The notes beneath the pieces are model-generated. The model made no database searches. It was not told the origin of the DNA and saw nothing but the letters and a program-made list of their open reading frames with translations. The translations under genes were made by a program, and so were the position numbers. From Ganoderma boninense (taxonomy: Eukaryota; Basidiomycota; Agaricomycetes; Polyporales; Polyporaceae): 64,000 bases of DNA. The stretch lies in contig CM035305.1 of the NCBI GenBank assembly GCA_002900995.3, positions 744,001-808,000 on the forward strand. Direction: 5' to 3'. Of the stretch, positions 10,701 to 22,541 are shown one piece after another (the stretch's first letter is position 1; every line of letters starts with the position of its first letter).

Positions 10701-12431
10701 ATGAAGATGAGGGAAACATACAGGACGACCTGCGACGCGACACACCCAATACTGTTGGTGTCGACGAACCCGACGGTAGCGATCTCCTCAAGGCACTTTC
10801 CGAGCGAGCGCTGGTTCGTACGCAGGAAATACATGCTCAGATCCTTGCCGTTGAACGTGCCGTCCGGCGACTTCATTTGATCGAACAGATCCGGGTAGTT
10901 GACTTCCGCCTTGCTCAGCCAGTTCAGGAGTCCCAAGTCGATCACCGTCCTGTGCACATTACGTCAGTGATCAGCAAAATTGCCCACGGCAGGGGGTCTA
11001 CATACGACTCGAACACCGCCAAGTTGCGCGACGAGTTGCGGATCTGGTCCCAGGTGTAGTACACCTGGCCTTGCGGCTTCATCGCAGCCAGTTCATTCCG
11101 CGCCGTGGACGACACATGGCACGTCGTGTCCTTGTCGTAGTTGGTGATGTTGACGCCAGACGTCCCATACTGGTTGTAGATGTTGCAAGGGAAGTACCAG
11201 TCGAGGGCGCCATTCGTGCCCGTGATCGTCGAGTTGCTGGCCTTCGTGATGTACTGCCCGCACGCTCCATTCGTGTTCTGGAACAGGAACGAGATATCGG
11301 CGCTTGCCGCGTCCCACCCACCTTCGAACAGCGGGTTCGCGTTCCCGTTGAAGTCGCCGACCTTGGGATGGTGGAACTTGCTGAAGTCGTAGTCGTATCC
11401 GTGGATGATCACCGACGCAGTGTCGATCTGGCCAGACTGGAAGCGGTTGGGCTGTGTGCCGCACACGACCTCGGTGAACCCGAACGTGATAAAACCGACG
11501 ATGGCCATGAGGCTGAGGATGATGGCGAGGAGCCCAATCTTCTCGCGCCATGCTCGTTGCGCTTCTGGCGTGCGGATGCCTGCCCGATCCCAAGCTCGAA
11601 CGCCGCTTCATGCACAAAACTCGAAAGAAACACTCACCGCAGGAGTTCAAAAGGAATGGCGGGACAAAGCACGTTGCTATGTAACAATAGACGAACCATG
11701 CGTCCTTGGGGCCCGGTCCGATGTTGTCGAGGCACCCCCGGGACTTGGGTTGTTCGGCAGGGTTGGCGGCGGCCCCGGTTGAGGACTTCTTCCGTCGCAG
11801 GGTGCCCCGCTTGAAGAGGGCGAGCCCGGACTCGTGCTGGTCCTCTTCTCGCCCGAGCAGCGACTTTCCGCGACGCAGCTGGCCTCGCTGGGGCGCATTG
11901 CCCGTCGCTAGAGCGCGGAACATGGGAGTTGGGTATGAGAGAAGGAGTGTGAAGGGACGGGTACGCACGGGAAGCGATGGCGTTGCCACCGTCGTCGACG
12001 AGCTGCTGGGCGTGGTTGCGGTAGTGCCACTGCCGGTGGCCGGGATCGATCTTCTCCCTGTCGGGGCGGACGAGGGACTTCTTCCTGCCCACTCTGCCGT
12101 CGCCGAAGGCACCCTCGACGTCCATCGGGGGCGGGGAGGTGCTCTGGTAGGCCGAGTAGTGCCTCTGGCGGGTCTGGTCCAAGGGCTCGTGGCGGTCGCC
12201 GACCTCGGTGCGCTGGAAGGAGACGCCTCTGGGCGATGAGAGGCCTGGCTGGGGGTGGGGCGGCGGACGGTACGCCGAGGCTGGTTGATCGGGGTATGGA
12301 GGTGAAGCGTAAGCGGCCGAGTAGGCGGGATAAGATGGAGGCGACTGGAAGTGAGTCGGGGGCTGGGGCTGGGGCTGGGGCTGACCCGGTGGCCGGGCAG
12401 AGCGCGGAGGGCGTTGGCCGCGGTGGTCCAT
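7769..12431 (-). CDS. Chitin synthase, class IV (Chs3-like)
   Basis: Six exons (12431-11969, 11907-11638, 11579-11006, 10949-9487, 9425-8534, 8483-7769) sum to 4377 bases, 1458 residues. The N-terminal 150 residues are Pro/Gln-rich and disordered. Two membrane segments follow ([34 protein letters not shown]), then a lumenal or periplasmic domain rich in N-glycosylation sites, another hydrophobic segment, and the GT2 catalytic domain. It contains [13 protein letters not shown] (about residue 880), GCFSMYRIK (about 950) and [12 protein letters not shown] (about 1035), all hallmarks of processive chitin synthases. A final group of membrane segments and a 240-residue Ser/Gln/Pro-rich tail close the protein. 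It polymerises UDP-GlcNAc into chitin at the plasma membrane. Class IV is inferred from the Chs3-like domain order. The last intron acceptor (AATCAG, base 8484) is the one that keeps the frame open; two nearer AGs lead to stops. Confidence 0.93.
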
Positions 12432-14273
12432 GGCGGCGGAGGTCAAAAGAACGACGCCGGCGACGTCGATGAGACCGCCACCAGGCCCGCTTGACGACCT
12501 CTGTGTCCTCTTTGGGACAGATAACCCTTATCCGGCTGTCCCATAATTCACATTTATTTCCAAGTATGAGCGCTAGCTGAGAGATCATGGCCTCCTCGCC
12601 CGAACCGCGCCGAAGATTTTTCATCGCCCACAGTCATCCCCTCCCTCCCTCCCTCCGCCTACCATGCATCTCATGTACACACTCGACGAGACTGGCAACA
12701 GGGTGTACACTCTCAAAGTACGTGACGCGTTGCATTGAGGTGCGCAGACGAATAACGATGGACGTACAGAAAATTACCGACTCGGGCAAAATCACCAAGT
12801 CCGCCCACCCAGGTTTGCTGCCCTTCTGAACGCTCTCTCCTCGAGCTCGACTTACGGAGGTGGTTTCCCAGCACGTTTCTCTCCGGATGACAAGTTTTCA
12901 CGTCACCGGGTCACGATTAAAAAGCGCTATGGCATCCTACCGACACAGCTCCCGAGCAAGCCTCTATGAAGCTCTGTTGCCCACACAGGCACTCTTGGCA
13001 GGGAGCCGCACGCTCCCACACATGATGCGCGTTCCCAAATACGCCATGCATGATCCCGGCCGGGAGGAGAATACGACGTTGGGCGTGGCACAGTATCGCG
13101 TGTATGTCCCGTTTTTGCCACCCTCTGTCAAGCATTGTATTGGTATCACCCGCGTCAAGCTCGTACATTCGGAATATCCAGCTTGGTTTCTGGTACTAGA
13201 CGCTTGCGTTCCGAGTGTTGCCATGCAAGTTGTCGTCCGTTTTGACGTGCGTGCGTCTTGCCAGTCGTATTTGGCATATTCTGGGTGACGAGCTCGCTCC
13301 GGCATCGGATGGATGCAATCCTGAGACGCTTTGGCGGGATGTATTCCCCACCCGGACGGCCATTCTGAGTACAACGTGCGACTCCATTGGTATTATTAGC
13401 TAGATGTCGCGATCAGGAAAGGACGTGATTTACTCATATCAGCGGTCTTGAGATTCTCCCCGCTCAGGCTCCTGAAATATTCCTTCAACTATAGCGTACG
13501 ACGAGCTCGATTTTTGAAGGTGCTGGTAGGAATGTTAAGGAACGGCAGGGGAGGGAGCTTGGGGAACAGGACACAGCGCTCAGAATGGAAACAATTTATT
13601 ATGTTATCTTTTCAACAAAGCTATAATAACAATAGTACGAACTGGATAAGCTTCGCAGTATGTTATGCATTCGTTCATGTTCACGAAGAGTGACTGGAGT
13701 CCAACTGAAGTCTAAGAACTTTGGCATTCTGAGAGCGAGCGGTTTTCTCAACTGAGCATCGAGGAGCACCGAGTATTTGTCTCGGACTGTGCTGCACTGA
13801 ACCTCGGTGTTTATCGGCTTCGAAATCGAGGGCTATTCTTGGTGCCATAGCTGTTGCATAGCTGCGAAGTCGACATGACGTCCGCCAGCGTCTTGAAAGA
13901 CTTCACAGAGAGAACTTATTGACCGTTTCACCACCGTAGATTGCCGCAGCATATTCCTCCAGGATGTTCACTGGCCCTGCAATGTTCAAGCACAGCCATT
14001 CGCAGCCAGGCGAACATCTGACGACTTAGGAACTCATGAATGGTTCCCGAACGTCGAGACTTCAATTCAGGGGAACGGCATCGGCATCCACTGATACAGA
14101 AGAGTGCCGGGAACCCTTGCAGTAGGCGCGCCGAGGTGGCCCAAAACATCGCTTGCTGTTGACGTCATCCATACTGAAACCAGGGAACGAGTTCGCCATC
14201 TCTACAACGGTTTGGGACCGGGACCTTCTCAAAGTCATAGCCAACACTCTCGTTCAAGTACACAAAATCCACC
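12432..14273. other. Long intergenic region, no gene recognised
   Basis: This 1.8 kb stretch lies between the chitin synthase start and the 3' end of the third F-box gene. Several open frames of 60-140 codons exist on both strands (for example 12860-13288), but they have no recognisable motifs, no consistent splice structure and no paralogue in the window. The part next to 12432 is the chitin synthase promoter and includes a CCCTCCCTCCCTCC tract at about 12638-12655. Confidence 0.45.
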
Positions 14274-15899
14274 CTACACTGGCTGGAACTCTCGAAAGTC
14301 CAGCTCACCAACTAGCCTCTTCACGTCTTCCAAAAGCGCACCATCAGGCTGGTAGGAAGGCACTACTGGCAGGTCACCGGGCTCGGGGTATTGCAGATAC
14401 AACTTGAGCTTTTCAAGACGAGCATAACCCGCCTCAGCGCGTGCGCTTAAGGCCGCGCGCACCCCCTCAAACAGCGTCGGCGTCCCCGAAAACTTCAAGC
14501 GGGAGTCGGGATGAGTTTCCGTCACGACCTCGGAGAGAAGGGGGCAGCACAGCGCTGGCACCCCGGGGCCGCCATCGCCGTCATCGCGACATTCCAAAGA
14601 CGCTGCGGTCGCGCGCGCAAGGCCTGCCCAGACGCCGTCGAGCGTGCCGTATCCCTGGAATGCGAGCGTGCGCAGGCTCGGGAAGGCGTAGAACGCGCGG
14701 TGCCACGTCTCGGGTGAGATCTGATCGACTGCGCCGGAGACCTCGAGGGTGTCGACGGCGGCGACGGAGAACGCCTGCATGGCCGTGATGAGGTCGTCCT
14801 GCAGGTTCGCGCCTGCGCCCTCTGGGTCGAAGTCGCGCGTGTGGTGGTCGATTATGAGACGCGCGTGCCCCTGCGGCCCGCATCGAAGTGAGAGCTGGAG
14901 GTGAAGGGTGCCCCAGCGGGTGAGGGACACGGTGCGAGGCGAGGCCAGGAAGGGGTATCGATGCTCGACTTTCGGCGCGAGGAGACGCGTGATGATGTGA
15001 GGACCAGATGCGCTCTCGTTGAGGGCAGTCCTAAGTCTGATCTCTGCGACCTGCGGGGCGTGAATCATGGCCAGAAGGTGGAAGAGGACGTTGGGATGTC
15101 CCGATAGCTTCAAACTCTTCAGGCGAGGGAGCACCACGTCATCCGTGCTCGGGAGATGACCTATCGCGACGCTTCCAACCTGCCCAGCGAATGCGTCGAG
15201 GACCCCGTTGTGGAGGCTGAGATATTCGAGGTCCTGGCAATCGCGCATCACGCCCAGGAAGTCGCGATAGGAAATCGCCCATCGGGATTTGAAGAGTGTG
15301 AGACTTCGAAGGGATGTATAGACTGCGGTGTCAAGGGGGGCCATGCACTTCATGAGGGAGAGGGCTGCAAGGCGAGGAACCAGATCACGGGTAATTCGCA
15401 CATCGATCAGCTCTCCATCGTCGAGTGGGCCATCGAGGTACAGGTGTTCAAGAGCGGGCATGGGCGTGGCCAGGACGGAGGGGAGGCTCGAAAGCAATGC
15501 CGCACTTCGGACGTCGGCCCTCAGATGAAATTCTTTGATAGACGAGGCAAAACGCCGGATGATTGCAAATGTCTCGTCCGGTCGGGTTGGTTGAAAAACG
15601 AAAATTGTTGCGAGTGCGCCAGCGCATCGAGTCAAGGAGAATTCCAACCATTCCGGGCTCTTCCACACCTTCATCTCCTGCCAGAATTGTGGGGTGGAGC
15701 AGATGAAGTCTCGCCAACGCCGGCAGACAAGCTGGTATGGGATTGTCCAAGTGCCGTCAGGGATCTGCGCAGATGTGTTCCAAAGAAGGTGATGGACATG
15801 TCCGAAGATTTTGACGAATAGCTCTGGGGGCAGCCTGTTGATCAGAGACGCATCATACGAGGGACTGTCGTTGAGGGGTTGAAGTTGCTGGTGCTCCAT
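14274..15899 (-). CDS. F-box-like protein, third family copy
   Basis: This is an intronless open frame of 541 residues. It begins MEHQQLQPLNDSPSYD and reaches the F-box helix at about residues 19-35 (INRLPPELFVKIFGHVHHL), then VPYQLV-type and CRRWRDFICSTPQFWQEM blocks. The middle contains LRR-like repeats (LVPRLAALSLMKCMAP, YTSLRSLTLFKS, LEYLSLHNGVLD), and SPETWHRAFYAFPSLRTLAF matches the ETWQRVFQTF block of the other copies. The expected role is a substrate adaptor of an SCF ubiquitin ligase; the target is unknown. It lies opposite in orientation to the two copies at 3.4-7.0 kb and is separated from them by the chitin synthase gene. The frame is open throughout, so it is presumably functional. 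Confidence 0.86.
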   Translation of the reverse strand: MEHQQLQPLNDSPSYDASLINRLPPELFVKIFGHVHHLLWNTSAQIPDGTWTIPYQLVCRRWRDFICSTPQFWQEMKVWKSPEWLEFSLTRCAGALATIFVFQPTRPDETFAIIRRFASSIKEFHLRADVRSAALLSSLPSVLATPMPALEHLYLDGPLDDGELIDVRITRDLVPRLAALSLMKCMAPLDTAVYTSLRSLTLFKSRWAISYRDFLGVMRDCQDLEYLSLHNGVLDAFAGQVGSVAIGHLPSTDDVVLPRLKSLKLSGHPNVLFHLLAMIHAPQVAEIRLRTALNESASGPHIITRLLAPKVEHRYPFLASPRTVSLTRWGTLHLQLSLRCGPQGHARLIIDHHTRDFDPEGAGANLQDDLITAMQAFSVAAVDTLEVSGAVDQISPETWHRAFYAFPSLRTLAFQGYGTLDGVWAGLARATAASLECRDDGDGGPGVPALCCPLLSEVVTETHPDSRLKFSGTPTLFEGVRAALSARAEAGYARLEKLKLYLQYPEPGDLPVVPSYQPDGALLEDVKRLVGELDFREFQPV

Positions 15900-17024
15900 C
15901 GCATGCTAGTGTCGCCAAGTGGACAACTTCCAATAGCTAGAATGAGGGTGGAGATGGGTGTGAATAATACAACGTTATCAAAGTGCACCACTTGCGTACC
16001 AGAGAGCTGAAGGTGGTAGTCAGAAGTATACAGCGTCAACGTTGCGAAAAGTGGTTCAAGTGCCTGTGCAGTGCCATAAAAACGTGGCAATTCCTTACTA
16101 TGGAAATCCCATCAATCAAAGGATCTCTGGCACTCTCAAGCTTGTTGGAAGCGTACTGTTCAACTTCAACCTCCTGTTAATACGCAAGCACCCAAAGACA
16201 AACAGGAATCGCTGTGAGATGTTATAGAGCAAGCACTTGGGGACCACGCTAAAAAGTGCTGAAAGCGCACAGCAAAAACGCCCTCCGCCCCGCCCTGGTG
16301 TGTACGGTCGTCCCGACACCTCGATGAGCAATAGACGTCGGAGAGGAAATTTCCGATCTATAGTTGCTGTGACGCACCACTCCTACAACTGCTCAAATAC
16401 TGAAGGCTTGATACGTAGCATGCGCCCGCTACCCCAGTCAAGACAACCTTCGATCCGGGGGGATGTCAGCAGATGCGAGAGGTGGCCAGTCTTTCATTGT
16501 CAAGTCTGACCTATAGATCACATAGCACATTGGGATTCACAAAGGTCGGCCAGAAACTTGTCGTGGTTACGCCTAGCTGCACTGTCACATAGCCAAAGGG
16601 GGACTTTCGAAGAAGCACGCAGGCCGAAAGTTCGAAACCACCGGCGGCTGGGGACGGTGCCATGATGGTGCTGTAATGACGGTCAATGATATTACAGGGA
16701 AAATTGGATCACATACCTAATGTGAGAAGTGCCATAAGTGCCACATCCGAACTTTCGCTGCCTGCAAAACGTGTGGCGGCGAGAGACTGGCAGAACCATG
16801 TTGGGCACAGCGGGTTCCACGGTGCGTCCTAGTGGAAGACCTGTCAACGGTGCCAGGTGATTAATGGAAGGTGACGGGCACTCCATGGGATCCTCACCGT
16901 AAATGACAGCAAGAGATCTTAGGCGGGTCAGCCGCCTTTGTCCCTTAAAGCATCACCGCCCAGGACACGTCTTGCAGTCCTGTCAACTTCCCCGCCACCG
17001 CATCCCCCTCTTGCGCACTGTACC
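15900..17024. other. Divergent intergenic region
   Basis: This 1.1 kb gap lies between the start of the F-box gene (minus) and the DUF3140 gene (plus). Open frames are short and unconvincing. No TATA box or repeat was recognised with confidence. Confidence 0.45.
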
Positions 17025-17948
17025 ATGAAGTCCAAGGAGGAAGTCGTCGCCCAGTTCAACGAGGAGGTGAACATGACCGCTGAAGAGCTCAAGGCGTGGC
17101 TGGAGGATCCGAATAGCAAGAAGGCGGGAACAGGCGTGGGGATCGAGAGCGGGCACAAAATTGCTGAGATCCTCGAGAAAAACCCCGAGAAGGATCCAGA
17201 GCAGTACGAGGAGGTGAGTGGTACTCCTACAAGTACATTGTCCTGTTGCGCTAACGCACGAAACACAGGAGGACGTTGAGCATATGCGCAAAGTAGTTGG
17301 GTGAGTCGACGAAGGCATGGGCGTGTCGTGAGGGGCGCATATACTCAGGAAGCGAACTCGTGTAGGTATAACAAGAGGCACCTGACGCAAGAGGACCACT
17401 TGAAGGAGACGAAAACGCGTGGAGAGCTCGAAAATGCCAAAAGCACGATCAGCCTGAAGAATTGGGGACATGTGAGTATGACATACACTTCGCCTCCGAA
17501 CAAATGAGTGACTTCCTTGAATCCCTCGCCTCAGGATCCCCTGAAGACCCTGGACGAGCAGCGCAGCGATGTGGCTAGCGCCGACGGCGTATCTGACGGC
17601 CATGATGGCTACGAGGAGTCACAGACTCAACAGGAACAGGAAGTGGAGGACGATGCGGCAGAGGAGGCAGTCCATGTGGATAGAGAATTCGAAGAAGACG
17701 GAGGTGGTGAGGCAGAGCTCGATCGCGAGGAGGAACCCAAGGAGGCGAAGAAACGCAAGCTCGCCAGAGACGGGCTCGACGAACAAGGCGAAGAGGAGCT
17801 CATCGCGGAGGAACCAGGGTCTACCAGCTGCGGAGATGATCAAGGGGTTGAGGTGCGCAGGAACGGGGGTGCCTCAGAGAAGGTCGAGGGGGAAAATGGG
17901 CAGGACGAGCCTCCGCGCAAGAAAACTAAGAACGATACTGCGCAGTAA
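17025..17948 (+). CDS. DUF3140 family protein
   Basis: Four exons (17025-17213, 17269-17300, 17366-17471, 17535-17948) total 741 bases, 246 residues. The first ~110 residues form the conserved domain: MKSKEEVVAQFNEEVNMTA, EELKAWLEDPNSKKAGTG, KIAEILEKNPEKDPEQYEEE, DVEHMRKVVGYNKRHL and STISLKNWGHDPLKTL. This pattern is that of DUF3140, a small helical family in fungi and actinobacteria suspected of binding DNA. The remainder is a highly charged acidic tail (EEDGGGEAELDREEEPKEAK) ending in the basic stretch PPRKKTKN, which could be a nuclear localisation signal. An upstream ATG at 16938 is in frame, but 17025 fits the family N-terminus better. Function is unproven. Confidence 0.86.
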
Positions 17949-18251
17949 TCTTGCGATATGTCGGACGGGTGGTCGACCTTCCTGATGACTTGGCACGAAG
18001 CGATAATCGAATAGGACCGTTTCTGGGGTGTGTGATCGTCAGAAGACAGCCTGATGCGTGGTGGATACGATGAAAGATTGAGGGGAGTGAGCAGGAGGAG
18101 CTGCCAGTGTTGCTCGACGCGGTGGATCTAAGATTGGCGTTGCGTCATCAATACCATATATGGAGCACAGACGAGGACCCCACTTCCAAGGCCAAAAGCC
18201 CAGCAGCCGGCTCTGCGTCCTCCACGACCACCCCGCGCCAGCTCACCCGCC

Positions 18252-20063
18252 ATGCTCCGTTCCCTCTCCTCACGGCTCTCGGGCTCGCGGCCATGGAGTC
18301 CAGAGCGGGACGGTTCTTACGACATCTTGCCCACGAACAACTCCGACTCCCGCCATAGCCACCCCCAGAGGCACTCATCCACTGCGCGCTGTTGCACAAA
18401 GCCCATTATTCGCCTCCTCGTCGCCGGGTCTCTCTGCCTCTTCACGTTACACTTCTTCTTCGGCTTCGACTACCTTGCGACAGCGGTCAGCCAAGACCTC
18501 AGTGCCCTCAACCCAAATCGAAAACCACCGTTGTACGCCGACTACTACCTCCAGGAGCTGCAACATCCCCAGCACAATCCAAACCTGCCATATCCTGAGG
18601 GAGGGCATGGAAAGTACATTTGGTACGCAAACCATGTGCACGGTGAGTTGTCTGTGACGTGTTCGCGGGGATTGCGCGGGAGCTCAATGCGCATGCGGGG
18701 AAGGGTCCGGATGGGGGAATGCCATGCAAGAGCACCTGTTCAACGCGTATCTAGCGCATGAGGCGGGACGAGCGTAAGCATCCATCTTGTATGTCATTCG
18801 CTGACGCGCTCATTGACTGAATTTGCAGGTTCGTGTACAATAACTATACCTGGAACGACGATGGGTCCGACTATACCGACTACAACGGTCATCTCATACC
18901 TTCACGGATACCAATAGCTGCTCTTCTTCAAGGTGAGCCCCATTGCTCGGCGGCCCCTTTACGCATTATTATTCTGGCGCATATAGCAGGTCCTCATTAC
19001 GTCACGGTTTGCAGGTCCCACCGCAGGCGGTTCATGGCCATCAGGCGACCCCACACCACGCGCAGTCGTCAAAGAGTACTGGGATAAAGTATGCCCTGAC
19101 CCGTACGCCATCGTGAGCGACGAGCTCGTTGACGCCGCGCAGGTGGACGCGGACGAGGTCTTGCGGACTTGGGTGGACAAGCTAAAGACGCTTCCGGGCT
19201 GCGTCGAAATCACTGGGACGCAAGTTTGGAGTATCTGGTATGTGCCTTTGAACTTTGTGAGAAACACGGTCCTCATGGTTCATTCGCCGATGCATACAGG
19301 ATCTTCGGCAGCAAGCGAATACTCACTATTTGGGACGCGCTCAAGAAGTCGCCAATCATTACAGCGTTCCGCTGGTCTCAGCTCATCGAAGACGGCTTTG
19401 TGAAGAACCGCAAGCACTTCATGGGCACGAGCTGGTTACGCGACTTCTTCTCGTCGCCTGCATATCCCTACGACGTCATCCCCGGCCTTCTCGTGCTGCA
19501 TATTCGGCGCGGCGACTTCGAGGAGCACTGTCTGCACTTCGCGCGGTGGGGATCACAATGGAATGGCTTCAACCAATTCCCAGAGCTGCCGGACCAGTTT
19601 GTGCCGCCACCCACGGCTGGACCGGGTCAGTTCACGGAGGAGGGCAAGGACATCTACCTGCGCCGTTGCTTCCCGGACATTGGACAGATCTCTGCGCGTG
19701 TCGCTGAGGTGCGGGCGACACCCGCAGGGCAAGGTCTCCAAAACATCTATATCATGACGAACGGGAAGGGCCCATGGATCAAAGAGCTCAAGAAAGAGCT
19801 TGCGAAACTCGGCGGATGGAAGAAGATTGCGAGCAGTAGGGACTTGCAACTCAACTGGGAGCAGCAGTTTGTCGCACAGTCGATAGACATGCTCATTGGG
19901 CAGCGGGCGCAGGTCATCATCGGCAACGGGGTGCGTCGCGTTCCCTCTCTTCTCGTTCGTCCGCTGACGTGAATATTTGGGGCAGTTTTCGAGCTTGACG
20001 TCGAATATCGTGATGTTGCGAATGGCGAAAGATATCCCTGCAGACACGAACAGATTCTGGTAG
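18252..20063 (+). CDS. Fucosyltransferase-like type II membrane protein
   Basis: Six exons (18252-18642, 18704-18773, 18829-18932, 19015-19237, 19300-19930, 19986-20063) sum to 1497 bases, 498 residues. The short cytosolic N-terminus is followed by one membrane anchor (about residues 53-72, IIRLLVAGSLCLFTLHFFFG), the type II topology of Golgi glycosyltransferases. The catalytic part contains VLHIRRGDFEEHC near residue 329. HxRRGD is the GDP-fucose-binding hallmark shared by alpha-1,6- and O-fucosyltransferase families. QSIDMLIGQRAQVIIGNGFSSLTSNIVMLR near the C-terminus is the second conserved block. Basidiomycetes carry several such uncharacterised enzymes; donor and acceptor are inferred, not shown. 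The exon 1/2 junction (acceptor AAG at 18701-18703) is the weakest splice call. Confidence 0.83.
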
Positions 20064-20918
20064 ATCTCGCCTCTTGTAACTAACTCACTTGTACATGTAC
20101 GTCCATCGCATCGTAGAGCCTTCAGTATAATCCCTGGATTTCATCTTCGACTTCGACTTGTACAATACAATACATTGCAGCCTCATACATGGATCTAGAG
20201 GACATTCTCCATGCCATACCCTGCTACGATACGCTATCCCCAGCTACGTTCTCTATCACCCTCTTTGGGGCATCGCTCCTAACAGTTCAATCAAAAGCAC
20301 TCCAGGACCAGTTCGCTGGTCGACGAGGTCACGCTGGCTCCAGTCGGCCGACCTCACCTTGGGAGTCCGATTGTCGGCCGGACAGGCTGTTCCGCGATCT
20401 TACTCCGAGATCCCTCGGCATAGTTGTGTCCATCCTGGCTGCGGCGAGCATGGTCGACACCCTCCCTATACCCTGCTATTCGTAATAGCGCGGGGTGCGC
20501 GCCAAATGCCTCTGGCTGCGTATGCGTGGACGCGATGTGCTGCGGTAGCATCATCGCTGCGGGTGCGGTCTCGTCGATTCGAAGGCCTACAGTAAGTACC
20601 GGCAACTTTCACCCCGGATATGAATTATTCAATGCATATGACCGCCCAATCGCGGTAATCGAACCCCCCAGCCAGCGCCTTCAAGTCCTCCGCGAATGCG
20701 TCCCGACGTTTGGATGCTTGGCTCTACATTGCGTCCCTGTAATGAAGATGGGGCTGGAACAGGTAAGTACAGCTGGCCCCGGAACGTGCGCGCGGCACGA
20801 CGTCCAGGTGGCGCCACGGTCGAACTTGGGGTGGGAGAAAGGTCATTCAACGACGGCGATCCCAGATAGAGAGACAGCACATCACGCCGCGGCGCTCCTA
20901 CTAGGACTAGTCAGCGTG
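20064..20918. other. Intergenic region, no gene recognised
   Basis: This 855-base gap lies between the fucosyltransferase-like gene and the F-box relic. An open frame at 20158-20595 has no motif and no splice support. Nothing else was seen. Confidence 0.4.
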
Positions 20919-21253
20919 CTAGAGCTCTAAGCCAGAGAGCTTCGAAGGTTCGCCGTCCTCTGATACGGAGCGTGTACAGATCGGAAAGCAACTGGATCGT
21001 ACGCGTTGCCACGTTTCGACCATGATCTTGTCGAGGTAGTTTTCGACGTGGTGAACATCATCCTCGACGGTAGTCGATGGGCAAAGCCGAGCCGAGGTCA
21101 TGCCAGAGTCAGTATGTCAGAAAATAGAACACCCGAAGGCATCCTCAAGCTTGTTTCCGCACCTCTTCAATGACTCGCGCCAATATCTCGGGAGGGAGAG
21201 CACTAGTGATGCTGCGCAGTGGTGACGATGCTTCAGAGCTGGGAGTTTGACTA
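20919..21253 (-). pseudogene. Deleted F-box gene relic
   Basis: Reading down the minus strand from about 21253, one finds ITSALPPEILARVIEEVRKQ, an F-box N-terminus like those of the three larger copies, followed directly by a stop. Less than 100 bases later come fragments matching the C-terminal half of the family: an IDY segment in a shifted frame, then VENYLDKIMVETWQRV at about 21055-21010, equivalent to IEGYLDDVPVETWQRV in the copy at 5365-6968. The roughly 250-residue LRR middle is missing, and the frame changes at least once. This is best read as a remnant of an F-box gene after a large internal deletion. It is too short to produce a functional adaptor. Confidence 0.65.
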
Positions 21254-21542
21254 CTAAGTCGATCTGCGCCTTATTAGGTCGTGATTGCTTCTTCAAGATG
21301 CATTTCCGATAGTTTATGATGGCATAGACAAGCGAATGGACGGAATGAACGAGGGGGGACTGAACTGGGCCAACGTGGAGTTAGCAGGCGTTCGGTATCG
21401 GTGTTTCCTTGTAAGGCAATTGGCGTCTAAGCGGCGTTGCCTCGTGTGTTTGGAGTTGTTTGGTGCTACTGCATAGTTTCTCTCAGCCACCATCCCCCAC
21501 GTCCCGCCCCACCGAAAAGTACCCTACAGCACCGTCCTCAAG

Positions 21543-22541
21543 ATGTCCAGCGATCTCCAGTGGCTCCTCCTCCGCGTTCGTACTCCCTGACGGCATCTTG
21601 GACGATTCTCGTGGCTTATCGCTCTTTTGGTCCCGCAGAAGAACAACTCGTTCATCGTCAAGCGCCTTGTGGAGGGCCCCATCCTCTCCAAGGAGCCTGT
21701 ACGTCCATGCGTCTTGTGTCTCCAGCGCACTAACAAAAACTGCCTTTTATTAGGGCAACTTGACGAACATCCACTCGTTCAAGTACTCCGGCCTTGCCAA
21801 CGAGAAGGTCAGTCTAGATTATCACCGTTCTGTGGCTATACTAAGCGCCCATATTTGCGCTACTTGCAGGCAATCGCCATCGCGGACACTGAGTCCGGTA
21901 TCAAGCTTACCGTTCACAAGAAGGGTGCTTCTCCCCACGCCGTCCGCCCCGCGTCCGCCACCTCCACCATTCGTCCCCGCTCAGGCGGCCGCCGTGCAGC
22001 TGGTATCACCGCGAAGCTCGCCAAGCGCGGCTACCGCCCCGACCTGAGAGCCGTGAGTGTCCTTTTTGCTCTATTTGTCGCATTTTGCGCGCAGCCGCAT
22101 CCGCCCCCTTGTCTCCCCACTTCAACGTTCCTACGTCTCCGCGACTACTCTCCTACCCTTCCTTCCCTGGACTGCACCACCTAGAGCCCGCTGGACCGCC
22201 GCAAGGCAACACGAAAGTTGGGTGTGGACATGATGTGCAAAATTACGAGGTCTGGTTGGAGACCGATCAAACCTCTGCTGGATACGCGCCATGTCGCTAT
22301 CGGGTTCCGTTCGATGCTCGCCGCGGACTGCCCGACTCTTTGGCGCTCACATTCCTTCCTTCTTCACCTTATTTCTCTCGTTCAGTCCCATACTTGCTCT
22401 GCGTGCTCTCTGACTCGAAAGCTTACTATGTTGGTTTGCTAGGCCGCCCTCGCACGCGTCTCTGCCATCATCGCGTCGAAGAAAGAAAAGAAGCCCGCGC
22501 CTCCGAAGAAGGCCCGTGGCAAGAAGGCCACGACTGCGTAG
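21543..22541 (+). CDS. rpl28: 60S ribosomal protein L28 (eL28)
   Basis: Five exons (21543-21575, 21639-21698, 21754-21807, 21870-22052, 22443-22541) encode 142 residues. The protein starts MSSDLQWLLLRKNNSFIVKR, matching the eukaryotic L28 N-terminus (xxLQWxxxRxxxSFxVKR). It continues with NLTNIHSFKYSGLANEK and AIAIADTESGIKLTVHKKG. The C-terminus RVSAIIASKKEKKPAPPKK is lysine-rich as expected. eL28 is a structural protein of the large cytosolic ribosomal subunit. Four introns sit in a short gene, typical of basidiomycete ribosomal protein genes. Intron 4 is exceptionally long (390 bases against 46-65 for the others). Confidence 0.95.

Noticed and set aside
22200..22260. C/D snoRNA in the long eL28 intron
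   Set aside because: One C-box-like ATGATGT is present, but no D box CTGA at a suitable distance and no terminal stem were found.
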